A DNA stretch of 64,000 bases. Source: Mikania micrantha. Lineage: Eukaryota; Streptophyta; Magnoliopsida; Asterales; Asteraceae. Shown one piece after another: positions 1-11,249 of this stretch (its first letter is position 1; the number at the start of each line of letters is the position of its first letter). The notes under the pieces were generated by a model. That model did no database searches. It had not been told where the DNA came from and saw only the letters and a list, made by a program, of their open reading frames with translations. The stretch lies in the NCBI GenBank assembly GCA_009363875.1, contig CM018688.1, positions 42,594,336-42,658,335 of the forward strand, written 5' to 3'. The position numbers and the translations under genes were made by a program.

Positions 1-1202
1 GCCATTCTTTTCTGATTCTTAGGCCTTGAAGATTCAGGCTCTTCAGCTGTAAAACTAGGATCCTCTCTCTCTTCCCTAGCCTCCTCTGTTTGTTCTGGAA
101 CATACCTTTTCTTCAGTCTCCTTTCCATATGATTGCCAACCTGTACAGTCTCAAACTCAGACTCTGTATCAGATGACTCTTCACCTTCATCTTCACCAGC
201 AGGTTCATCCTGTTGCTCTGGCAACACAACTTGAAAAGGTTCCTGTGAACTTGGTTCTTAAGAAGATTGATCTTGTTGTTGAGATCGGGAAGATTGACCA
301 GTAGACTTCCTTGATTGTTGTCTTGGAGGAGGAGGTGGTGGTTGTGACTGGTCATCATCATCACTAACAGCTTCAGTGTCAGAACCAGACTCTGCATGTC
401 TCCATTCATCATCCTCAGGAGCTATGTAATTAGCCCTGGCATAATGCCCAATCAACTCCTTCTCCAATATAATATCTCCACTCCTCTGGTACACTCTGAC
501 TTGACCAAGACTCGAGTCAGTCATATGTTTCAACTTTAAAAGATCAGAAGCCTCTCTGGGCAACATTTGCTCGGGCAGTCTCTCATCTATCAACATCTGA
601 ACAAACCTAGGATACATGTAGAATCGATCCTTGGCTTTAGTGATGTTATCAGACATGTAGCGGAAGATCATAGCAGAGAAATTGACCGGTTTGTTCAATA
701 TCAAAGCTACCATGGCTGATCGCATAAGATCCCTCAGCTCATCAAACGTCCCCTTCCTCATGCTCAAGCAGTGGAGCAACACATGTGCTAGCAGCTTGTA
801 CTGCAAAGGAAGCTTTCCTTTCTTGATAGAAGTGCTATTGTAAACTACAAAGTATCTTATCCGCAGAAAACACCCTTTGATGCACCTTTCTGGTATGAGT
901 GTCATACGAGCAGGCTCTCCTCCGAACTGTAACACACGTCGGATATCAGCCTTAGTCACACGAATTGCTTGCCCAAGCACATTCGCTTCAATGACATACT
1001 CCTCATCTACAGAAATCAGTCTCGCAGACTCCCAGAAACTCTGTATATGGGATCTATATATCTGGCATGAATTGGAGATTGCGTAATAAATCCGAGATCG
1101 TCGCAAAAACTCAATCATCGGCTGGAAATATTTGCCATTCCTTGTTGTAGGATCTAGGTAAGCACAAAAATTGTGTTTGTCTCCAAACATCAGATTCGCC
1201 AT
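1..1202 (-). pseudogene. E1 ORF3, N-terminal part, one nonsense codon, continues off window
   Basis: This is the third ORF of E1, downstream of pol. The start ATG is at 1200-1202 and follows a pyrimidine-rich stretch ending in TAG. The first ~240 residues form a globular domain (HNFCAYLD near the start, FLRRSRIYYAI, AHVLLHCL, LNKPVNFSAMIF) that aligns with the ORF3 starts of E6 and E2. It is followed by an acidic, serine- and proline-rich tail with a run of six prolines. A TAA at 258-260 interrupts the frame. The same frame stays open from there to position 1 as acidic, Glu-rich sequence, so the true protein is longer. I see no membrane segment. The function is unknown; the domain recurs in retroelement ORFs of composites. 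Confidence 0.75.
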
Positions 1203-1303
1203 TTCTACAATTAGAAAGAAAACACAATTAGAAACAAAAATTAAAAAAATTTAAAAAATCAAAAAAAATTTTCTAAGTATAGAACCCAGCGAAACTTCCC
1301 TGA

Positions 1304-1583
1304 GACGAACCTAATGCTAGACGAACCTAATACTAGACTAACCTATTGTTCAGACAAAATTGAACGAACCTTCTGATGAACGAACCTCTAAATGAACGAA
1401 CCTTTGAATGAACTAACCTCCAATGAACGAACCTTCATTGAACGAACCCTCATATCAAACGAACCTGTTGGTCAAACGAACCTTGACCAATAAGGTTCGG
1501 TTCTGTTAAAATCCAGAGGTTCGTCACGAACCTATTAGACTCAGACGAACCTTAGATCTAACGAACCTGTTCATCCAGCAAAC
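1304..1583 (-). repeat. CGAACCT (sense AGGTTCG) motif array, spacer cluster 1
   Basis: More than ten copies of the heptamer CGAACCT, or one-base variants, occur in under 300 bp, separated by 5-20 bp of non-repeated sequence. Most are in one orientation, with a few AGGTTCG copies near 1493 and 1526. AGGTTCG followed by CGAACCT would make a palindrome (for example around 1525-1540). The same motif fills the E1 leader and LTR. Confidence 0.85.
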
Positions 1584-1892
1584 CTTTTCAATTTCAAAAT
1601 CAAATTTTCAAATCATTGAAATTCATGAAAAAATTTATATCCCCATGTTCGAAACTCAACGATGACCAACTTTAATGAAACCAGTTTTATCAAAAATCAG
1701 ATTTAAATGGATTTTGATTGAAACAAACATGTTCGATTTCAAAACTCCTAAAATCTGTCATATCTTTTAATTCACCCTGTTAAATTCAAAGATCTATACC
1801 TAAAAATGATCAGAAACTGATTCTGAATCTAATGATATGAATGAAAAAGCTTTGGAGGTCCAAAATCAAAAGTCGGAAAAATTCCTTCTTGC

Positions 1893-2147
1893 AGGTTCGT
1901 GGCTGTCAAAATATGAAAGTGACGAACCTCAAAGACGAACCTGGTTTATATATGAGCGAACCTATTGACCGAACCTGTTTGACGAACCTTTGACTGAGCT
2001 GTTGACCGAACCTCTCATGCGAACCTATTGAACTGACCTGGACAACGAACCTGATCAGCGAACCTATCCAACGAACCTGATCAGCGAACCTGTCCAACGA
2101 ATCTTTTGGACGAACCTTCTCACAAACCTCATCAGACGAACCTTTTT
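1893..2147 (-). repeat. CGAACCT motif array, spacer cluster 2
   Basis: A second dense cluster of CGAACCT in the E1 spacer begins with one inverted AGGTTCG at 1893. About a dozen direct copies follow, often preceded by GA, GC or CC. Local near-duplications such as 'gatcagcgaacct' occur twice around 2051-2092, showing that some copies spread by short tandem duplication. Confidence 0.85.
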
Positions 2148-3300
2148 AAAAATTGATTTTTTTATTTAAAATTTCAAAACAAATTCATGTTTAAATTGTT
2201 CCAAAGTCAAACAAATAATCAAAAATTATTGACTTAACATCAGATAAAAATAAAAATCTTTTTGTAATTTTTATTTTTAGAACAATTAAACTACAAATTT
2301 AACAAAACTAACTATACTAACAAAATAATCAAATCTTTTTGTTTGAGAAAGATCCAGACATGAAATCATATTGTTTTACAATTATCCACACATCTGATTG
2401 AATTAATGAATATATTTATTAGCAAATTACAAATCCAAGATGATTGTCAGTATACTTATCCTTTTTAAGTTTAATTACTTAGTCAAGATATCAATTCAAA
2501 CAAAATTATCAAATACCTTATAATATCCATTTACTTGAACACATCCCCGGTTTGTGAATAACTAATCAAACATAAATGTTCTTGAAACTTATTACTTCAA
2601 CTTTAACTAGCCTGATCATGCAAAAATAAAGCAGAATTTCTTTTTGAAAATAACAAAATAGAAAACAATTTGAATTTGTTCAAATTCTTGGAATCAAGCT
2701 TGATACTTACGTATGCTCAAATGATCCAGAAAATGAACTAAAAAAATAATTTAAGATTAAGCTTTTAACAATCAGTTCGATATTTTCATATACGCAGAGA
2801 TTGTCCAAATCTTAATCAGAACCAAGAAAACAAATTTGAATCGTTTAAAGCTATAACAATCAGGTCGATACGTAAGTATACGCAAAGAATGTTTCAGCTT
2901 TACACTAAAATAAAAGAAAAACAAAATTAGAATTTCTTTTAAAAATTAAACACATGATCAATCCTAGTCATTTGACTTTTTGTTCAAGAAACATTTTGTA
3001 AGAAAAATTACCACTCTTTCAGGACAAAACAAAGTACTGCATTCTAAGCATCTGTTTCTTATAAAGCATAATCAAACTTTCGTTTAAATTCATCTTAACT
3101 AAGTTATAAACCTACTAACACATCATACTTAGTACTTATAATTGCTCTTTATGTTTAAGTTCTTAATGGTACAGATATGCTTCCAATTGCAAACAATGTA
3201 CTATCATTTCTCACTTGGTCGAATCAATTTCTCAAAATTTTCAATTTTTTAATGTTTTTGTGTTTTTGGTTTTTCAAATGTTTTTGTATTTTCAAAATTT

Positions 3301-3317
3301 TCTCCCCCTAAAAACTA
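3301..3317 (-). promoter_or_regulatory. Internal polypurine tract after E1 pol
   Basis: On the minus strand this reads TAGTTTTTAGGGGGAGA, a polypurine tract about 120 bp downstream of the RNase H coding end and more than 2 kb before ORF3. E6 has nearly the same sequence at 51593-51610, and E2 has TTTAGGGGGAG at about 30972. It resembles the 3' PPT of E2 (TCTAGGGGGAG). Repeated PPT-like tracts are, to my recollection, known for Sireviruses. Confidence 0.65.
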
Positions 3318-3437
3318 AAACACACAACAACAAAAATTAAAATATCTGATGTTAATTCAATAAAAAATGATTACGAAGGAAGTTGATTCTTAATTACCTC
3401 ACCCATGACCCTAATTCCATTTAATTTGAGTAAATAC

Positions 3438-3959
3438 TCAAAACGGTTTTTTTTCAAATGCCTTGGTGAGAAGGTCTGCTCTTTGCTCGTTGGTGTGTAT
3501 CTTCACCACATCAATCAGTTTCTTTTCATAGCAATCGCGTATGAAATGAAACCGAATATCAATGTGTTTGGATCGTGAATGATACACCGGATTCTTGGTA
3601 ATAGCAATAGCAGCCTCGTTGTCGACATGAATCGGGGTAGTCAGAAAATTCAAACCGTAATCTCTCATCTGTTGTTGTATCCACAAGACTTGGGAACAAC
3701 AACTGGCAGCCGCTACATATTCAGCCTCACAAGTTGAAGTTGCAACAGATGTCTACTTTTCGCACTGCCAAGATACTAACCTCTCCCCTAAAAACTGTGC
3801 ACCTCCAGTCGTGGATTTCGCATAAGTCTTGCATCCTCCATAGTCAGAATCACTATAGGCATTGAAGGAAAAGTTATCATCCTTAGGATACCACAGACCG
3901 GTGTCTGGTGTACCCTTCAGATAACGAAGAATCCTCTTGACTGCTATCAGATGTGACAC
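3438..3959 (-). pseudogene. pol: E1 RNase H domain, broken
   Basis: C-terminal part of the copia polyprotein, which degrades the RNA strand of the RNA/DNA hybrid. Family residues are visible: the first Asp in AYSDSDYGG, Glu in CEAEY, Asp in HVDNEAA, and the terminal ADLLTKAF block. An in-frame stop follows WQCEK near 3753. The upstream join to RT is also broken, because the stretch after MIGSLMYL that normally contains the ASRPDIMF motif is missing. Close relatives with the same order lie at 30145-30795 (E2) and 51717-52300 (E6). Confidence 0.85.
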
Positions 3960-3966
3960 CTTAGGT

Positions 3967-4955
3967 TTAGATTGATAGCGAGCGCAGATACATCAAGCTT
4001 CCGATCATTCCACGATATAAAGTAGCATCGATTAACTCCCCCTTAATATCAGGCTCAATCCCGTGATTGGGCTGAATGGGCGTGGAAATGGGTTTACAAT
4101 CAAGCATGCTAAACCGTTTTAGCCCATCTTGAATGTATTTTGTCTGATGAATGAATATACCATCATCAGTCTGATCAATTTGTAAACCCAAAAAGAACTT
4201 GATGTCTGACATGGCACTCATTTTGAACTTCTCAATCATAACCTCCTTAAATTCCAAACACAGTTGTTCATCGGTAGATCCAAAGATGATGTAATCTACA
4301 TAGACCTGAACAAGGATAATATCCTTGCCCTTTTCCCGATAAAACAGTGTTTTGTCAATCTGACCCCTATTGAACCCGTGTTCAATAAGGTGAGTCAAGA
4401 GTGTCTCATACCAGGCACGAGGAGCCTGATGTAGACCGTACAGTGCTTTGTCGAGGATATAAACCTGATCCCGGTGGATAGGATCCTCAAAGCCCGGTGG
4501 CTGACAAACGTACACTGTTTCCTTCAACGACCCATAAAGGAATGCAGACTTGACATCCAACTGAAAACTTTGAATTTCTTGTGGGCAGCAAAAGACAGAA
4601 ATAGTCGAATTGCTTCGAGCCGCGCCACAGGTGCAAACACTTCGTCGTAATCAATTCCTTCGACCTGTTTGAATCCTTGAACAACTAAACGTGCTTTGTT
4701 CCGAACTATCACGCCTCTATCATCTCTCTTGCACTTTAACACCCATCTGGTGCCTATCTTCTTTTCTCCCTTTGGCAAATCCACTAAATGCCACACACCC
4801 AGCTTCTGAAACTGATTCAGCTCCTCTTGCATGGCCTCCACCCAGGCAGGTTCACGCAGCGCTTCAGTAACAGATTTTGGCTCAATCTGAGAAATAAATG
4901 CAAAATGCATCCATAACTCTTGAGTTCCATGAGTTCTATCCAACTCAACGTACAA
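3967..4955 (-). pseudogene. pol: E1 reverse transcriptase, frameshifted, active site YVDY
   Basis: Copia-type RT. The N-terminal part (4524-4955) has GTRWVLKCKRDD, ARLVVQGF and DYDEVFAPVARLEAIR. After a frameshift near 4560 the palm continues with MDVKSAFLYG, the LYGLHQAPRAWY block and LGLQID. The catalytic YVDD reads YVDY (about 4284-4295), which replaces an essential metal-binding aspartate and should abolish polymerase activity. The 3' end has a small deletion after MYL. In family terms this enzyme copies element RNA into DNA in cytoplasmic particles; this copy could not. Confidence 0.88.
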
Positions 4956-6413
4956 AATCTCCTCGGTTGTAACTTGACGTCTTGTCTGTACTCCAGCAAA
5001 CGATTTCCAATGATCTGCTCCACAGGATGATTCACATGGACTCTCGTAACCGGCACTTGCGGGATTCCAACATTATGATCAAGATTTGTGATATTCTGAT
5101 CAACATCTTGATCATGAGAAACAACATCTTCAAATACATCCTGATCATCATCAGATGGCCAATCATCATTGATTGCTCCTGAAGTGTCTTCCTCCGTTGG
5201 ATGATTATTTTCAGCTTGATGAGAAACACCTTGATCATCAGAATTCTGCAAATCATATAACATCTGTAAGGTTATTTCATCATCAGTAACATTTGGAGAC
5301 AAGTTAAAAGACTCAAAAAGTTTATCATAATCAAAAAGCCAATTTGGACCTTTGCCTTCAGGTATAGGTGTATGTCTTTGAACATCCACATTATACCATA
5401 GTTCCACAACACCCGTACGTTTGTTAAACACACGTTTGTTGGGCAGGCTGTAGCCAAGAAAGAAACCTTCTTCAACCTTAGAGTTGAATTTAGCATCTTT
5501 CTTAAGCATGGTACAAGGAGCCCCGAAAGGTTCCAAGTGTTCCAAATTAGGTTTTCGATTTTGAAGCAGTTCATAGCATGTCTTATTATGTCTTTTCACA
5601 ATCAGCACTCTATTAAGAGTAAAACAGGCGGTCGCTACGGCTTCACTCCAGAATGTAATAGGGAGCTTAGAATCAGCGAGCATAGTTCTAGCAGACTCAA
5701 TCAATGTCCGGTTCTTTCTCTCAGCTACACCATTCATCTGTGGTTCATATGGTGCACTGAATTGCTGCTGAATGCCCTTTGAATCACAAAATTCTTCCAT
5801 GTGTTGATTCTTGAACTCTGTCCCATTGTCTGAACGAACACGCCTTACTCTCAACTCGTATAAAGTCTCCAACCTGTTCACCAACAAAACAAAATTTTCA
5901 TAAGTTTCAGATTTATATTTTAAGAACATTACCCATGAAAATCTAGAAAAATCATCGGTCACTACAAAACAGTATGATTCACCACCGATACTCTTCACAT
6001 TGATCGGTCCAAACAGATCCATGTGAAGGAGTTCCACTGGTTTATCAATAGAAAACACTATGTGACCTCCTTTTCTGTTTACCCTTCTTGCAAGACACAC
6101 ACACACACATCAGGGAGTTTAAAGTGTTTAACCGGTACTCCATCAACCAAATGATTGTGTACTAACTGATTCATCTTCCTGATATGTATGTGACCATCCG
6201 TCTGTGCCAAGACCTCGTATGCTGCTCGGTTGCCTTAGACACCAGACACGTCTCTACCTTGTTTACCGTCTCCGCCTTAGCCATGTCCAAAACATATAAA
6301 TCCTTACTCCTGTCAGCAGTCATCAGAATCCAATCTTCAGGAATCTAAATTCCTTGTTGAAGTACATAACATTTCTTGTCATCAAACAACACTTTATAAC
6401 CTTTGTCACAAAT
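4956..6413 (-). pseudogene. pol: E1 integrase and INT-RT linker, broken
   Basis: Integrase core of the copia type. Visible are LLHMDLFGP (first catalytic Asp), RSDNGTEFK (second Asp) and NGVAERKNRT (catalytic Glu), then the FGAPCTML and GFFLGYS blocks of the C-terminal region. The N-terminal zinc-binding region (about 6110-6413) is out of frame and eroded, with stop codons. The segment at about 4960-5280 encodes an acidic, Asp/Gln-rich linker leading to RT. The enzyme would insert element DNA into chromosomes; frameshifts on both sides make this copy inactive. Confidence 0.85.
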
Positions 6414-6782
6414 CTATGACACACTCAAAAGATTGTTAGTTAACTCCTCGTAGTAATTCACATTGTCAAAGGAAACTTTACCATTAGTCAAACTACCACA
6501 CCCGGTAATCTGACCACCTTTGTCACCTGCAAAATTAACATAACATCCTTTCATTTGCCTGAACTCTTTCAACAGACCTAACTCTCCCGTCATGTGCCGT
6601 GAGCATCCACTATCAACAATCCAGCGACTGTTGATATGGCCATGAATGCCACCTGCACAATAAATTAAAATTTTGATCTGTATCAAAACGGATGACTCCT
6701 GCCATTCCGGCGTTGAGTCTCCCTGAATAGCCTCCTGCCATTCGGTTTTGATGAACTGCTTGAAGACCCATCTTCCAAGCAT
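6414..6782 (-). pseudogene. pol: E1 protease, broken
   Basis: Copia aspartic protease fragment with the active-site block WIVDSGCSRHMTG, followed by FAGDKGG and NNLLSVS, typical of the Sirevirus group. Its reading frame is preceded by TTTATTGTGCAG (minus strand, about 6653-6664), not by an ATG, and ends at a stop just after LLSVS. The protease would cut Gag-Pol inside particles. It lies out of frame with both gag and integrase. Confidence 0.83.
6651..6670 (-). promoter_or_regulatory. Splice-acceptor-like site before E1 protease
   Basis: The minus strand reads TTTATTGTGCAGGTGG at the gag-protease boundary. The same TTTATTGTGCAGGT occurs at the same place in E6 (55042-55055). A pyrimidine-rich stretch ending in CAG before the first pol codon, with no ATG, looks like a 3' splice site. 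Function is inferred from position and conservation only. Confidence 0.45.
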
Positions 6783-6826
6783 TCATCCTTTCTCACATGA
6801 AATTTATCATCTGACCTGTGTCTGAA

Positions 6827-9646
6827 TTACCAAAAAGAGTTTGAATTAACAGATTGTTTTGAAAATTGTTTGGAAGAAAAATTATCATAGAAATCATCAT
6901 CAGATGATGATGTCATTTTTACCAACTTTTTGACATGTTGTTTGTTATCAAAAACTTTCCTTTTCTGATTCTTTTCTTCTTTAACCCAGACACATTCAAG
7001 ATTAAATTTCCTGAGAACTCTCATTTCCTCCTCACTAGGCTTCACTTTCCTAGGACTCCCACTAGATTTGATCACCCGACTGTCATTTACAGAACTTTTC
7101 CTGATCTTATGATTTGGACAATTTGCTGAAATATGTCCTTTTTCACCACAAGTAAAACACTGTCGTGTTTCTCTTGGAGTAAAGGAATGAAATCTGTTGC
7201 AAGTATCCAAATCACAATCAGCAATGACATGACCCAATCTCCCACATCTGTAGCACTTCCTTTGCGAAAGACTCTTTGGCTTTAATTCATCACAACTCTT
7301 GGATGAACCCAAAGCTTTAGATGCAACAGATGAAGTTTGCCTCAAACCAGTGGCTTTTATCTTGAAATCATTATTTTGAGTTTGAGAAAGCTTTGATTTT
7401 CCCTTGTTTCAAGCCCCAAATTGATTAACCTTGTCAACCACCTTGACAAACTTCTTATCAACCTTTTCAGAAAACCCCTTTTGTTTTTGAAAAACACCAC
7501 TCGACTCTCCTTTCTGTGTAGTGGAAGACTTGACAAACACAGTTGGTTTGAGAGTGGAGGTAGTTTTGACTTTTAATCCTGGTCTGGAAACAACATTTTG
7601 TTTAACCACTGCTTTCTCAGCTGATTTTGTTTCAGACTTTGATTTCTGAAGTTTCAGACTCTTCTTCTCTACAGTATTAACTTGATGACCAATCATTCTC
7701 AGAATATCAGCTGGAAATTCTGAATCTGTGATGTCCTCGATAATAGGAGCATCATAATCAACAAACTCACTATCATGAGATGATGAACTTTCCTCATCCT
7801 CAGTTACTTGATCAGACACATTCTCCTTTAAAGAAGCCAGATTAACTTCCAAGTCCGGATCAAGTTGTGGTCTTGATACATAACTTGGAGGATGTGGCAC
7901 AGCATGAAAACCAATTCCAGTAGTATAATGCGAAGATCTTTGCATGGAAGCAAAGTAATCGATGACATACGCAGAATTTTGGTAATTTTCAAGCTTGCCC
8001 TTGTGTAACTCAGCTTCAGCTTTTGCTGCTGATAATTCCACCTTCAACTTCTGAATTGATTCAAGATGCACAGACACAACATGGTTATTTTGTAAAACTT
8101 TGATTTTCAAATCTTCATTTTCTTTACCAAGATCGATTATCTTCTTGTCAAAATATTTTTCTCTTAAAATCAGCTTCTTATTTGCTTCTGTGCTCTCTAT
8201 CAGTTCAGCCGTTAGCTGAGCATTCATCTCTTTCAGTTTGTTAATCATCTCAAGCAGATCCTCATTTACCTCATCCACTTTCTCCTTGCCTTTCCCAGAG
8301 TCTTCCTCCAACGAAGCTTGACTCACAAGAACTTTAAATGAATTATCAGATTTTTCTTTCTTTTTCTGGTAGGTATCTTGTGGGTTGAATGGGTTTAAGT
8401 TCCCTTGTTTCTTAGGATTCTTGCATTCTCTGGCAAAGTGACCTAGCTCACCACAGTTATAGCACTGAGTAGACTTTGGATTGAATCCAAATTTGGTGTT
8501 GCGGTAGAAAGTGAATTTCTTACCCGTCTTCTTCTCATAACGATTGATTCTTCGAATAACACTCGCCAGTGCCCATTGTGTATCGATTAGTTCCATTTCA
8601 TCATCATCGATTTGTTCATAGTCTTCAAATGTCAGATTTGCATTCCCAATCCTTCCTGCAACTTGTTCATCGTATGCGCTGAGCACACAAGCTAGAATAG
8701 ACATGTGATCCTTAACAGCTTCAACAGTAATTTTTCCCAGATTGGTAGTGTTTAGCTGAACAGGAGGTGGTGTCGAGTCAGACTTCTTCTCGTTGTTAGA
8801 ATAGGATGAAGTGGAACTTGTAGAAGCAGAAGGAACATGAGTACTATCAGAAGTACTAGACACAAATGCAGTCTGAATCTTGGCAGATGAAGCCGGCGGT
8901 GTAACTACAGAACCACCATATAATGAAGGATCTTGTGTAACATTCACTCTTCGCGCTTTCCTTTTATCCTTCATCTCTTGTTCCTTAAGCTTTTGAACAA
9001 ATTCTACCAAGGTCAGTCCTGGTAAATTCTCTCTTAAGATCAACACTAAAGAGTTCCACTTGTCCGGTAAAGCATCAGCAAGACAATCAATCTTTTCATC
9101 TTCAGAATATTCGATGCCACACTTTCTCACTTCTGTCAGCAGATGTCTGTATCTTGTAATTAAAGCTTCCAGACTTTCATTTCCTATGAAGTTGAAGTTT
9201 TCAAATTCTTTACGAATGTCTGTAGCTTTCATCTTCTTCAGATTTGTATTACCCTCAACTCTAGCTTTCAAGGCATTCCAAAGACCATAAGAAGTCTTGT
9301 GCTCATCAAATTGATGTAAGATCTGATTTGGAATGGCCTGATTAAGCATCCAGTAAGCCTTTTTCTCTGAATCATACTTCTTTCTCTCATCAACATCAAG
9401 TCTCTCTAAAAGTTGACATAAATCGGTTCCCACAACTTTCGGTCTTTCATATGGAGATAGAATACGTTCCCAAAGATTTGTATCCGTTCCATTAAGATGG
9501 GTTTCAAATCTACCCTTCCAGTTGTCATAGTCTGCTAAATCTAACAACTTTGGCACTTTGTTTGTACTTCCCACTTCGGTTTCACTAATCATAATGCTCT
9601 GAATCTTAGTATTCTGACTAGCAATTGCTGCATACATCTCCGCCAT
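6827..9646 (-). pseudogene. gag: E1 Gag, Sirevirus-type, one in-frame stop
   Basis: Capsid/nucleocapsid precursor that packages element RNA. The start at 9646 (MAEMYAAIASQ) aligns with the E6 start. Residues ~30-240 form the copia gag (UBN2-like) domain with KLLDLADYDNWK and YEKKTG-type blocks. A CCHC knuckle CYNCGELGHFAREC lies near residue 394, followed by a long charged coiled-coil region (about residues 450-560). A TGA at 7409-7411 interrupts the frame. The same frame then continues with two more knuckles, CYRCGRLGHVIADC and CFTCGEKGHISANC. Three knuckles and over 900 codons are large for a copia gag and fit the Sirevirus type. Confidence 0.88.
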
Positions 9647-9666
9647 AATTTCACAAATTTCTAACA

Positions 9667-10142
9667 GCGAACCTTTTACACCTCACGAACCTTTGAATCA
9701 GATGAACCTTCAGCAATGTTTGAACTGAACGAACCTTCAGTCACACGAATCTTTAGTCTGACGAACCTTTCACATGAACCTTAGAAAGCAAACCTTTTCA
9801 GTCACGAACCTCCAACTACACGAACCTTAAGCTGCGAACCTCAAGCAACGAACCTTGAGACAGGCGAACCCTAATTCAGACGAACCTCTACTAACACAGC
9901 AACGAACCTTCAGACGAACCTTGCAACCGAACCTCAGACGAACCTTGAAACCGAACCTCAGACAAACCTTGCAACGAACCCTAGACGAACCTTGCAGCAA
10001 ACCTCAGACGAACCTTGTAGAAACCAGCGAACCTTAGCTGAAAATCCACGAACCTCTTCTGAAAACCCAAACGAACCTCAGAAACTTGTCAATTCCAGCG
10101 AACCTTTTGTTCCAGTAACTCACAGGTTCGGCTCACGAACCT
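9667..10142 (-). repeat. CGAACCT motif array in the E1 leader
   Basis: More than twenty copies of CGAACCT or near variants occur over 476 bp, almost all in the same orientation (AGGTTCG in the element's sense). A palindromic pair sits at the PBS-side end (about 10125-10142). Inside it, 9914-10020 is a nearly perfect tandem array with a 23-24 bp unit holding two motif copies. Confidence 0.87.
9914..10020 (-). repeat. 23-24 bp tandem repeats built from two motif copies
   Basis: Four full units (9914-9937, 9938-9961, 9962-9984, 9985-10007) and a partial fifth (10008-10020). Each has an ACGAACCTTG half followed by an AACCTCAG half. This is the clearest sign that the leader array grows by tandem duplication. 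Confidence 0.85.
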
Positions 10143-10389
10143 GTACAGCAAAATTCAAACTTTTGGAGGGAAAACCTTCCAAAACTTGAAGAAAAACCTT
10201 TCAAACCTTCAAATTAACACCACCAAATCATGAATTGTTGTATTCCACAACAATTGATGATGAAATCAAACTCAAAACAGCAATCAATCAACAAGAAAAG
10301 AAGAAATTTGAGCCATAATTGATCTTCTAATCTTCAAATCTTCAAATCACTTGAATTCTTTGATAAACTTATGTAGAACCTCACCAAAT

Positions 10390-10401
10390 GCTCTGATACC
10401 A
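10390..10401 (-). promoter_or_regulatory. E1 primer-binding site (initiator Met tRNA)
   Basis: The minus strand reads TGGTATCAGAGC, complementary to the 3' end of plant initiator tRNA-Met. One base separates it from the LTR end. Confidence 0.9.
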
Positions 10402-10640
10402 CTGTTGATTTGATGAGTTGTATCTGGATCGAATCAAGAAGTTCTACGAACAATCAAACACGTGCGGAATCCATGTTTAATCTATAAAGCATCAATGAAG
10501 AACAAGTAATTTCATAAACACCTTCTTGTATTAATCAACAAATGATTACAACTCTTTCACACAGAAAGTTTCTCACACAGAGAATCACACTCAGGTTTTC
10601 TGAAGTTCTGCAAAGTTATGAAGAATTCAGACAAACCTTC

Positions 10641-10650
10641 TATATATACA
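10641..10650 (-). promoter_or_regulatory. TATA box of the E1 LTR
   Basis: The minus strand reads TGTATATATA just downstream of the LTR motif array. Its position in the LTR fits the U3/R promoter. E6, E2 and E7 LTRs have the same array-then-TATA order. Confidence 0.6.
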
Positions 10651-10660
10651 ACACACTGTT

Positions 10661-10826
10661 AGCCGAACCCTAAGGTTCGCCAGCCGAAACCTTAGGTTCG
10701 CCGGGCGAACCTAGGTTGCCAAACCTATAGGTTCGCCGAACTTTTCCAAGGTTATAGGTTCGCCGAACCTATCAAAGTAATAGGTTCGCTGAACCTGCCT
10801 AGGTTCGTGGGCCAGGCGAACCTAAG
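10661..10826 (-). repeat. Promoter-proximal AGGTTCG/CGAACCT array in the E1 LTR
   Basis: About ten motif halves occur in both orientations, several fused into palindromes of the form AGGTTCG-(S)-CGAACCT (for example 10739-10770). The array ends about 10 bp upstream of the TATA box in the sense of transcription, a typical place for transcription-factor sites. Confidence 0.82.
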
Positions 10827-10908
10827 CCAAACCTAAAAACACTAACCTATTCAAACTTTATATAATTTACAATTTTGAATAGCAAACTATTACAAATATG
10901 CACTAACA

Positions 10909-11249
10909 GAGTTCGACAACAGATTGGTGATTTCGAATATTTGGAGATTTCGATTACACATTGAGTTCGAATACGAGGTCAAATTTCAAATAGAGGTTTT
11001 AAGTTCGGATACATAGAAAGTTTCGAGTACACAGGTTTTTCGAATACACCAAGGTTTCGGGTACATTGCTGAGTTCGAGTATTTCTGTGGTTCGAGTATC
11101 CTTTGAATTCGAACACTATGGACTTCGAATATTCATTGGACTTCAAGTAGTTGTGTTGTTTCGAGTATTGACTAGACTTCGTACACTGTCTGGTACTTAG
11201 CACTGCTAGGGAGTTCGAGAACAACACTTAGAAAATTTTCTGATTAATC
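10909..11249 (+). repeat. E2 leader with TTCGAGTA/TTCGAATA motif array
   Basis: This is 341 bp directly upstream of the E2 gag start. About fifteen copies of TTCG(A/G)(A/G)TA(C) or close variants are spread from 10911 to 11221, such as TTCGAATA, TTCGAGTA and TTCGGATA. TTCGAA is itself palindromic. The spacing is irregular, at 10-25 bp. No LTR end or PBS is visible here, so the leader is truncated on the left. Confidence 0.8.

Larger units (their letters stand above)
1203..3437 (-). other. E1 spacer between RNase H and ORF3
   Basis: This is 2.2 kb of AT-rich sequence without a credible gene. It contains two clusters of the CGAACCT motif (1304-1583 and 1893-2147), an A/T-rich middle part and, next to the end of pol, an internal polypurine tract. 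A 20-nt class repeat (AGTTCGATA-like with TACGCA) occurs at about 2776-2800 and 2862-2886. E2 and E6 have spacers of similar length at the same place. Confidence 0.7.
9647..10389 (-). other. E1 leader between PBS and gag
   Basis: Untranslated leader of about 740 bp. The gag-proximal two thirds (9667-10142) is an array of CGAACCT motifs. The PBS-proximal part (10143-10389) is ordinary AT-rich sequence. I see no convincing splice donor. Confidence 0.75.
1..10908 (-). mobile_element. E1: Sirevirus-like Ty1-copia element, 3' end outside window
   Basis: Reading on the minus strand the order is 5' LTR (10403-10908), PBS, leader, gag, protease, integrase, RT, RNase H, a 2.2 kb spacer and ORF3, which runs off the left edge. 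The PR-INT-RT-RH order is the Ty1-copia order. The large gag with several zinc knuckles and the extra downstream ORF are Sirevirus-like. The copy is degraded by frameshifts and stops in every domain. Its 5' LTR abuts E2 leader sequence at 10909, and no E2 LTR or PBS lies between, so E1 probably inserted into the E2 leader. The duplicated target would be GAGTT (10909-10913), but the second copy is outside the window. Confidence 0.88.
10403..10908 (-). repeat. E1 5' LTR (506 bp)
   Basis: Bounded by TGTTGATTT and CACTAACA on the plus strand, so in element sense it starts TGTTAG and ends TCAACA. It is adjacent to the PBS. In element sense a motif array (10661-10826) precedes a TATA box (10641-10650). 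The matching 3' LTR lies outside the window. Confidence 0.85.

Noticed and set aside
6935..7129. Plus-strand ORFs inside E1 gag (and similar ones at 9060-9290 and 12392-12577)
   Set aside because: They are antisense to zinc-knuckle and gag coding sequence, with no independent start signal or conservation.
9855..10189. ORFs encoding repeated RRTLQPNL-like peptides
   Set aside because: They are antisense translations of the CGAACCT tandem array in the E1 leader; the repeat exists at the DNA level and gives peptides in several frames.
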